From Bacteroidota bacterium (GTDB lineage: Bacteria; Bacteroidota; Bacteroidia; NS11-12g; UBA955), in assembly GCA_027488495.1 (NCBI GenBank), contig JAIYBO010000179.1, positions 1 through 12,383 on the forward strand: DNA of 12,383 bases. Reading direction: 5' to 3'. Shown piece after piece: positions 6,563-12,383 of the stretch. The translations under genes were made by a program, and so were the position numbers. Every line of letters starts with the position of its first letter. Within the stretch, counting starts at the first letter, position 1. The notes beneath the pieces are model-generated. The model saw nothing but the letters and a program-made list of their open reading frames with translations, was not told where the DNA came from and did not search any database.

Positions 6563-8242
6563 CTAATGATTTGCTTTTTTTTCAAAGAAATTAATTTGTT
6601 TGCCTCTAATATCAAATTTACCTAGCATTGTATAATCTTGAGAGAGTGATTTTTGTAATTCATCAAAAATCCCATAGGGTCCTTGATTATCACTGGTTAA
6701 AATAAAATCGGGTGGATTGCCAATCAATTCTTTGATTACCCGGTTTCGATTCATTGTGATTTTTTTGTAGACCGCACTTTCAGATTCAATACCACTTTCT
6801 GACTCACCAAAAGAAAAAAACACCCAATAAGGGCATGGTAAATATGTTCGATAATGAGAGTTCAAGTACCCATAAAACCTGCCCAAATGCGGATCATCAA
6901 CATAAATTTTCGCTTTGGGGGGTAATTGGAAATTAATGCTTGTTGTAAAGTTGTTCCAAATTGACTTTTCTTCAGATATTCTTGTGAGTTTGGGATAGTA
7001 AGACCCATTGATATAGAGGGGGTCTTTCATCGTTTCAAGCATTGTAGAATGCCCCAATGGCATATTTTTCTTAACTATTTCATTCGATGATAACATCAAA
7101 AATATAGTAACTACAATTACAAAATTACGTACCCTATTAATCTGATGACCCAAGCGTGATAAATATTGATTATGAACACATTGAACCAAAATTACCACTG
7201 TAAACCAAGTGCAGAGGTACTCCGGTATCTGATAATGTAAATATCCACTAATACCCAGAAGACCAAAGAGTCTTGACCCCGCTACAAAGAAAAAAATTGA
7301 CACTATGGCAACGATAATCAATTTGTTGCTATTTGAAAATTTAGTTTCTTTTTTGAAAATTTTCAAATAGCCAGTATGAACCAATATCAAACTAACAGAT
7401 AGGAAGACAAACAACTGAATCACATTCACAACCGGTAAACTATCAAAACCAAAGGGTAGTAAAATTTCAAGTACCTTATCAAACCTAAGTACATTCAATT
7501 TGGGTCTTCCATAAAAAAATGCAAAGTTTAAATAGTCTAAATAATCAGTCCAAGATCCATTTATAAGCATTACTGCAATATGAATAAATAGAGGAAGCAT
7601 TAACCCAATTATCCAAAAGACCCATTTTTTAACATCGATAAACGTGAGCCACACAATAATCGCAGGAAGAATAAGTGCAAATGGCTCCTTCACCAAAACA
7701 GCGATTCCAACAGCAAGACCCGAAACCAGAATCAATGCATTTTCTCTCGAAGAATCTGTTCTGTTGGTCAATCTTCTATCTACAATTATCTGTAGTAACA
7801 GAGAACCTAAAATAATCAAATATGACCCTATTTCTTCAGTATATCCACCAACGAAAAAGGCCGGCCAAAAGAACAATATGGTGCGTAGACTAAATAATAA
7901 AAACAGAACTGCGCCCATTCCTATCAAAAATTGGTATTTAATCCAATTGCAAAAAAGTTTACCTACAGCAGCAAGTAATAAAACGAGGCAAGTAGTTTGC
8001 AATAGCCATGCTGCGGTGTAATTACTAAAGGGTGGAGGTGAAAAATAGTTTAAATAGAAAATGCCTGGGGCTTTATTGTCAAAAACGTCGGAATACAATC
8101 TTTGCCCTAATTTCATTTGGTGCGTGATTGCATCAAAACAACCAGCATCACCATCTAAGGAAGCACCATAATAATGAGAAGAAACAGAGAAAAGGAGAAA
8201 TCCCAACAAACCCCAAATCAATAGCTTTTTCAATTGAACCAT
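6563..8242 (-). CDS. GT-C superfamily glycosyltransferase, GT39/PMT-like membrane protein
   Basis: A 559-residue polytopic protein. After the first membrane helix (about 6-22) comes an outer loop with SLDGDAGCFDAITHQ (Asp30 and Asp32) and then SDVFDNKAPGIFYLNY (51-66). That layout, an acidic first loop followed by a Y.D.FD.K.PG segment, is typical of PMT/ArnT-like GT-C enzymes, which move a sugar from a polyprenyl-phosphate carrier to a lipid, glycan or protein on the periplasmic side. About ten further hydrophobic helices follow, then a soluble C-terminal domain of roughly 145 residues. The start is ATG at 8242-8240, overlapping the preceding gene's TAA as TAATG; a longer frame from 8287 would overlap that gene by 46 bases and is less likely. 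Some parts are AT-rich compared with neighbours. Donor and acceptor are unknown. Confidence 0.72.
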   Translation of the reverse strand: MVQLKKLLIWGLLGFLLFSVSSHYYGASLDGDAGCFDAITHQMKLGQRLYSDVFDNKAPGIFYLNYFSPPPFSNYTAAWLLQTTCLVLLLAAVGKLFCNWIKYQFLIGMGAVLFLLFSLRTILFFWPAFFVGGYTEEIGSYLIILGSLLLQIIVDRRLTNRTDSSRENALILVSGLAVGIAVLVKEPFALILPAIIVWLTFIDVKKWVFWIIGLMLPLFIHIAVMLINGSWTDYLDYLNFAFFYGRPKLNVLRFDKVLEILLPFGFDSLPVVNVIQLFVFLSVSLILVHTGYLKIFKKETKFSNSNKLIIVAIVSIFFFVAGSRLFGLLGISGYLHYQIPEYLCTWFTVVILVQCVHNQYLSRLGHQINRVRNFVIVVTIFLMLSSNEIVKKNMPLGHSTMLETMKDPLYINGSYYPKLTRISEEKSIWNNFTTSINFQLPPKAKIYVDDPHLGRFYGYLNSHYRTYLPCPYWVFFSFGESESGIESESAVYKKITMNRNRVIKELIGNPPDFILTSDNQGPYGIFDELQKSLSQDYTMLGKFDIRGKQINFFEKKANH

Positions 8243-9597
8243 TAATTTTTCGAGATTTTTAGCATTTTTAATAGTACCAATCCCCATAATAATATGCAGG
8301 GAAACGCTTTTAATTGAGCGGTTTCTACGATCCAGAATCTAACGGCCTTTGGATAGACGTCTGTAGGTCCAAGTATCGTAAAGAAAAACATCAGTATAAA
8401 AGTTAAGATCCACAGCAAGTTTTTTGAATGTATGTATCTCCGCCAACTAATAACTTGGACAGCTTGGTTTGAAAGAAAATTTGATTCAACTTTCTTGTTT
8501 TGGTCCTCATGATTATTTGAGCTTTGAGAAGTCTCAAAATGGTTGTTTTCACTAGCAACTAGCTGTGAAAGGGCTAACAGCGCCCCTCCAATAGCAATCA
8601 CATAAGTCGCGGATTCCGCCATATGATTAAAAATGACCATCCATATTAACCAAGAAGCCGCAAAAAGAATTTGCCATCGGTCAAGACTATCAGGATTCAA
8701 TCGTTTTAGAGAGCCATTTCGCCACAGTTTTTGTTTGACAATTAGTATCAACAACGGAATGCATTGCATGCCCAATCCAAGCATTAAAACGAGGTTTTTA
8801 TTGGGCTTCAGTCCGAACCATTGTTTCAACCAACCCATGACAGAATATTTTACAAAATAACCGTGGTCATGGGCCAAGAGATTAAACATCGAAGCGTATT
8901 GTTTTTGTAAGCCATCCCAACCCAAAATGGGCAATGGCAAAAGGTACAAAACCACAAAGATCACTGGAATTCTCACCAAGGATTTCCTAAAAGCCCAAGG
9001 AAAAACAAGCAACATCGCGAAGAACAAAACCCCAAAAAGTTTGATAAAAGCCGTAAGCCAAATGAAAAGTACGGCTTGGGATATTTTGCCATTTTGAAAC
9101 GCTACGAAAGCAAATAGTAGCAACCCTAACATCAATCCATTGCTTTGGCTATTTAATGCACTTGTAAAGCCTTCTAAAAGCAACAAAATAGAGAATGTTA
9201 TCTTTCCCTTATTAGATACACCTTTAAGTCGGAAAATGGCCAAAACGGGCAATAGGAGATTGATTGCCGTCCATAAAGTATAGCCCACAGAATCTGGCAA
9301 CATAGAAAATGGAGCAAACAATAGGGCAAATGTGGGTGGGTATTTGAATAGATCGTACTGTTCTTGGGGGAAATGAATGTATAAATCTTGGTGTTTTATC
9401 AAGTGAAAAAAGGACTGTTTAAAGATGATGTAGTTATTGTAGTGGCCATAATATCCACCATCGGCAAATAAATCACCCCAAGGCAAAGACAGATTCCGAA
9501 TTGAAATGAAGCAAATGGCCAAGATACAAACAAGCCAAACGCCTTTTTCTGTGTTAGGGATTTTGCGATGTTGGTGTTGTGACTCAGTTGGGTTCAT
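8242..9597 (-). CDS. GT87-family (DUF2029) membrane glycosyltransferase
   Basis: A 451-residue polytopic protein with a basic N-terminus and a first helix at about 18-36. The first outer loop carries acidic residues (Asp42, Asp46 in WGDLFADGGYYGHY), where GT-C enzymes keep their catalytic acid. FKYPPTFALLFAPFSMLP (84-101), ALNSQSNGLMLGLLLFAF (147-164) and FNHMAESATYVIAIGG (323-338) are the patterns I associate with GT87 (PimE-like polyprenol-phosphate-mannose-dependent transferases). Residues about 348-385 form a polar Asn/Ser/Glu-rich loop before the last helices, longer than I would expect. The gene starts at ATG 9597-9595 and its stop overlaps the next gene's ATG as TAATG. The pair likely works on the same glycan or glycoprotein in the inner membrane. 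The sugar is inferred only as a polyprenyl-linked hexose. Confidence 0.78.
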   Translation of the reverse strand: MNPTESQHQHRKIPNTEKGVWLVCILAICFISIRNLSLPWGDLFADGGYYGHYNNYIIFKQSFFHLIKHQDLYIHFPQEQYDLFKYPPTFALLFAPFSMLPDSVGYTLWTAINLLLPVLAIFRLKGVSNKGKITFSILLLLEGFTSALNSQSNGLMLGLLLFAFVAFQNGKISQAVLFIWLTAFIKLFGVLFFAMLLVFPWAFRKSLVRIPVIFVVLYLLPLPILGWDGLQKQYASMFNLLAHDHGYFVKYSVMGWLKQWFGLKPNKNLVLMLGLGMQCIPLLILIVKQKLWRNGSLKRLNPDSLDRWQILFAASWLIWMVIFNHMAESATYVIAIGGALLALSQLVASENNHFETSQSSNNHEDQNKKVESNFLSNQAVQVISWRRYIHSKNLLWILTFILMFFFTILGPTDVYPKAVRFWIVETAQLKAFPCILLWGLVLLKMLKISKN

Positions 9598-9605
9598 GTA
9601 GGTTG

Positions 9606-9613
9606 CTAAATTA
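9606..9613 (-). promoter_or_regulatory. Possible -7 box of the GT-C operon
   Basis: The minus strand reads TAATTTAG, one base off TAnnTTTG, and ends eight bases before the ATG at 9597, the same spacing as the ABC exporter promoter. No clear -33 element. If real, the transcript would be nearly leaderless. Confidence 0.3.
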
Positions 9614-9702
9614 CGCCAATTTTATAATTGATGATGCTCACACTTGTCCATTCAAACGCGTTGATGTAAGGCTGACCATAAGAATAAAGCAATTTTTGGA
9701 TG

Positions 9703-9754
9703 TATAAATAAAAGAGAAAAGGGGGCAAATGCCCCCTTTTCTCTTTTATTTATA
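9703..9754 (-). terminator. Long perfect hairpin terminator after the OmpA-like gene
   Basis: A perfect inverted repeat with 25-base arms (9703-9727 and 9730-9754) and a two-base spacer. The core is GGGGGCA / TGCCCCC flanked by AAAAGAGAAAA and TTTTCTCTTTT. It begins ten bases beyond the OmpA-like gene's stop codon (9767-9765). The GC core followed by a T-rich strand suits Rho-independent termination on the minus strand, though the arms are longer than needed. The remaining bases 9598-9702 hold no gene. Confidence 0.88.
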
Positions 9755-9764
9755 ACTGACTGAA

Positions 9765-12383
9765 TTATTTTACACGCACTCCATTCTGGAATCCTGCAAT
9801 AAACGCATCAGCATAACCCAAAGATCTTACCCTTGCTTTTTCTGCGGCAGCTTCAGCTTCTGATTTAAATACCTTGTCTGTGCAATATTTAAAATATCCA
9901 CCTTGCTGGTATTCATAGATAGCACCTATCCCTTTACTAGCAAATGTACTAGCCGCAATTTGCTGTTTTGAAATGGTAAATTGAATTCTGTACTCCACAT
10001 TTACACCTTGTTGGATGGGCTTAACAATTGTAGATGATGAAGCAACCACCGGTTGAGGGGGAAGCGGATTAGAAAGAGCTGGTGTTTGAACTGGAGTAAC
10101 CGTTACAGAACCATTGCTTTTGGGTTGTTGACCTGGCAAGCACGCAGGAGCCTCAACCTTATCCGGCAATCCATCCTCATCACTATCGGTATCCAAATAA
10201 TCAGGCTTTCCATCGGTATCACTGTCTGCTGGTGTATTTGTTTTTCCTTTTTCCATTGCATCAGGTATGGTATCTCCGTCCGAATCCAAATCCAAAAAGT
10301 TGGGCTTCCCGTCATGATCAATATCGTTTTTACCTTCAACTGAATCATTGATACCATCACCATCCGAATCCAAATCCAGGTAATTTGCCAAACCATCTCT
10401 ATCTAGGTCATCAGAGCCTTCCGCGCGGTCTAACATACCATCGTTATCTGAATCACTATCTAAGAAATCGGGCTGTGAATCCTTATCAGAATCCTTTACA
10501 CCTTCTGTTTTATCATCAATGCCGTCGCCGTCTGAATCTGTATCCAAATAGTTGGCTTTCAAATCTTTATCAGCGTCACCTGTTTTTTCAATACCATCTG
10601 AAATACCATCTCCGTCTGAATCTCTATCCAAGAAATTTGGGAAACCGTCCTTGTCAACATCTCCTCTTCCTTCTGCTGCATCTGGAATACCATCGTTATC
10701 CGAATCAGTATCCAAATAATCAGGGATTCCATCAGCATCCGCATCACCACAAATCATGTTGGTTTGAGAAATATCTGCCAAAGCTATATCTGATGCTTTC
10801 GGCTTTGCTTCTCCAACTACAGCAGCAGGACTTGCTGTGTCAACTTTAACCACTTTTTGAGCGGTATCCAATACAGAAGTAGACGTTCCACAAGGTAAAA
10901 TTGCACGGATAATAAATTCCGTTCTTCTGTTTTGTGCGTGATCTACTTCCGAACAAACAACACCATCGGCACATTTATTCAAGAGCCTAGATTCGCCGTA
11001 GCCTTTGTAGCCGATGCGATCAGCCGCAACTCCACGTGCAATTACATAGTTGTATGCACCCAAAGCACGATTTTCGGACAGTTTTTGGTTGTATACCGCA
11101 GACGCCTTGCTATCTGTATGAGATCCCAATTCAACACTCAAACCAGGATTGTCTTGCATAATCACCACCAATTTGTCCAATTCTCTTTTACTGTCTTCCG
11201 TTACTTCAAACTTCGCAGATGCATAAAATATCGGTTTAATATCAAATAGCTTTCCTAAATCATCACCCACTTTATAGGCCTTTGCTTTCAACACAATTTT
11301 TCTGCTACCATCTTCCAAATCCACTACACTATCAGCCGTGGCATATCGATAGCCACAAGGATGAGAAGTTACTTGCAGATTGGGGTTTGCATCTTGAGGC
11401 GCAATTCCGGTAAATGAGTATACTCCTTTTTCGTCTGTTACTCCTTTCGTTGCAATTTCACTGTCATTCAAATCATCAATTGCTACTTCAGCACCTTTTA
11501 CGGGTAAACCCGTTTCCTCATCAACCACTTCAACCAAAACGGGGCTTTCTTTTGCTTCTTCCACTTCTTCCTCAGCGGCACCCACCCAACGGAAGAAATA
11601 TAAGTTGTCATCTATTCCTTTTGAATAACGATTTGAAGTAATGGTTCCCCAAGCATCTCGATCGTGGATTTGGGCTGCAAAATCATCATAAGAAGAGTTA
11701 ATGGGTTTACCTGCATTCAACACCAAATTGGTGTTCATATCCAGAAAAAACACATCCAATCCGCCGAAGCCCAAATGGCCGTCTGACGAAAAGTAAAATT
11801 GACCTGAATCGCTGTAACTAGGGAAGTTATCTCTTAAAACTGTATTGATTTCCGGTCCCATATTTTTGGCTTCACCAATTTTTAAACCATTTTCATCATT
11901 CTGTAAAATGGGGGCCTCATACAAATCTGATTTACCAAAACCTCCCGGCATATCTGAAGCGAAAACCACCTTCGTCCCGTCTGGTGAAATAACCAAATCT
12001 GCCACAGAAAAGTCAAGATTATTCAATTGAAATGGTATTTCAATCCATTTTTTGGTTACTGCATTTTGGCGAATTGCATAAATCTGCAGAACGCGCTCTC
12101 TATTTGCATTTTTCTTCTTGGCGTTTCTAGTTACATAAACAAATCCCGAGTTGGGATCTACAAAACTCACATGCTGGTGAACAGCTGATTTGTTATTGGT
12201 AATCGCCTTACCAAGACCAAGCATACTGTCCAAATATTTTGCCTTATGAATTTGATAATAAGATTGTTCGTGCCACAAAGAAATTGACTTTTTCAAACCA
12301 GCTTCCGTGTGTGTAGAATAATAAGCATCCCCCTTTTTATCGGCAACCAGCGCATATTCACCCTGTTTGGTATTACTCACAAA
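9765..12383 (-). CDS. OmpA-family envelope protein with PD40, carboxypeptidase-regulatory, TSP3 repeat and SPOR-like domains (N-terminus missing)
   Basis: At least 871 residues, open at the right window edge, so signal peptide and any N-terminal domain are unseen; the first in-frame GTG (12380) is probably an internal Val. Numbering starts there. PD40/TolB-like propeller repeats occupy about 60-265 (ISPDGTKVVFASD at 131-143, YSDSGQFYFSSDG at 189-201). An acidic linker follows, then a carboxypeptidase-regulatory-like domain (279-366). The OmpA domain (about 385-492) has the peptidoglycan-binding pattern HTDS (Asp423), LSENRA (Arg438) and NRRTEF. Seven thrombospondin type 3-like repeats (545-745) follow, then a proline-rich linker (about 748-790) and a SPOR-like C-terminus (795-871, YRIQF to LGYADAFIAGFQNG). 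The PD40-regulatory-OmpA order resembles PorE of the type IX secretion system and relatives; the TSP3 and SPOR additions differ. Probably periplasmic or outer-membrane, tethered to peptidoglycan. Confidence 0.9.
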   Translation of the reverse strand, partial: FVSNTKQGEYALVADKKGDAYYSTHTEAGLKKSISLWHEQSYYQIHKAKYLDSMLGLGKAITNNKSAVHQHVSFVDPNSGFVYVTRNAKKKNANRERVLQIYAIRQNAVTKKWIEIPFQLNNLDFSVADLVISPDGTKVVFASDMPGGFGKSDLYEAPILQNDENGLKIGEAKNMGPEINTVLRDNFPSYSDSGQFYFSSDGHLGFGGLDVFFLDMNTNLVLNAGKPINSSYDDFAAQIHDRDAWGTITSNRYSKGIDDNLYFFRWVGAAEEEVEEAKESPVLVEVVDEETGLPVKGAEVAIDDLNDSEIATKGVTDEKGVYSFTGIAPQDANPNLQVTSHPCGYRYATADSVVDLEDGSRKIVLKAKAYKVGDDLGKLFDIKPIFYASAKFEVTEDSKRELDKLVVIMQDNPGLSVELGSHTDSKASAVYNQKLSENRALGAYNYVIARGVAADRIGYKGYGESRLLNKCADGVVCSEVDHAQNRRTEFIIRAILPCGTSTSVLDTAQKVVKVDTASPAAVVGEAKPKASDIALADISQTNMICGDADADGIPDYLDTDSDNDGIPDAAEGRGDVDKDGFPNFLDRDSDGDGISDGIEKTGDADKDLKANYLDTDSDGDGIDDKTEGVKDSDKDSQPDFLDSDSDNDGMLDRAEGSDDLDRDGLANYLDLDSDGDGINDSVEGKNDIDHDGKPNFLDLDSDGDTIPDAMEKGKTNTPADSDTDGKPDYLDTDSDEDGLPDKVEAPACLPGQQPKSNGSVTVTPVQTPALSNPLPPQPVVASSSTIVKPIQQGVNVEYRIQFTISKQQIAASTFASKGIGAIYEYQQGGYFKYCTDKVFKSEAEAAAEKARVRSLGYADAFIAGFQNGVRVK
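10146..10748 (-). repeat. Seven tandem 28-residue (84-base) TSP3-like calcium repeats
   Basis: Within the OmpA-like gene, units begin at residues 545, 573, 601, 629, 657, 685 and 713. The first six are exactly 28 residues; the last is 33 because of a five-residue insertion near TNTPA. The unit consensus is about GDxDxDGxPxxLDxDSDGDGIxDxxEG. The Asp ladder is typical of calcium-binding thrombospondin type 3 repeats. Units differ in sequence, so this is an old array rather than a recent DNA duplication. Confidence 0.92.

Noticed and set aside
7644..8021. Plus-strand open frame of 125 codons opposite the GT39-like gene
   Set aside because: It is antisense to a coding membrane protein with clear motifs; no start signal or domain supports it.
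10146..10748. Repeat array considered as CRISPR or recent tandem DNA duplication
   Set aside because: The 84-base period is coding, units diverge in sequence and there are no constant repeats with unique spacers; it is a protein repeat.
10385..10849. Plus-strand open frame of 154 codons opposite the TSP3 repeats, and a similar one at 10053-10343
   Set aside because: They are antisense shadows of the Asp-rich repeats, which rarely produce stops in the opposite frame. The predicted proteins are repetitive Tyr/Leu/His/Arg or Ile/Arg strings with no recognisable domain.
12378..12380. GTG near the right edge as the real start of the OmpA-like gene
   Set aside because: The frame stays open to the window edge, no signal peptide follows, and the sequence begins in the middle of a domain; the gene must continue beyond the window.

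Overview
The window looks like a stretch of ordinary chromosome from a member of the Bacteroidota. Several lines support this. TAnnTTTG-type -7 promoter boxes sit just upstream of genes. There is a PUR/DUF3276-type nucleic-acid-binding protein and a DUF4199-type membrane protein. There is also a large PD40/OmpA protein with a SPOR-like C-terminus of a kind common in that phylum. I cannot name the genus. I saw no tRNA, rRNA, CRISPR array, insertion sequence, integrase or phage gene.

Left block, minus strand (positions 1-3635), read from right to left. A type I ABC exporter half-transporter (3619-1850) has a degenerate Walker B/catalytic position. It is followed by a small PUR-like protein with its own promoter (1723-1412), and then a tight group: a DUF4199-like membrane protein (1348-818), a PlsC-type lysophosphatidate acyltransferase (802-65) and the first codons of gatC (68-1, cut by the window edge). 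PlsC and GatC share an ATGA overlap, so membrane lipid synthesis and tRNA amidation are probably translationally coupled here.

Centre block, plus strand (3636-6479). rpsO (ribosomal protein S15) and pnp (polynucleotide phosphorylase) lie in the classic order, separated by a strong hairpin terminator that ends 20 bases before pnp. PNPase carries an Arg/Gly-rich C-terminal tail. A perfect 13-bp hairpin ends pnp and probably also serves the convergent gene.

Right block, minus strand (6563-12383). A partial, multi-domain cell-envelope protein comes first: PD40 propeller, carboxypeptidase-regulatory-like domain, OmpA peptidoglycan-binding domain, seven thrombospondin type 3-like calcium repeats with a 28-residue period, and a SPOR-like domain. 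It ends at an unusually long perfect hairpin (25-bp arms). Beyond that lies a two-gene operon of polytopic GT-C glycosyltransferases, a GT87-like one and a GT39/PMT-like one, joined by a TAATG stop-start overlap. These probably add sugars from a polyprenyl carrier to an envelope glycan or protein.

Several start codons were revised from the longest reading frame using promoter position or stop-start overlap. I did not find a clearly new biological system. The most interesting items are the domain architecture of the envelope protein, the run of near-leaderless promoter/start arrangements, the rpsO-terminator-pnp layout with an Arg/Gly tail on PNPase, and the GT-C pair.
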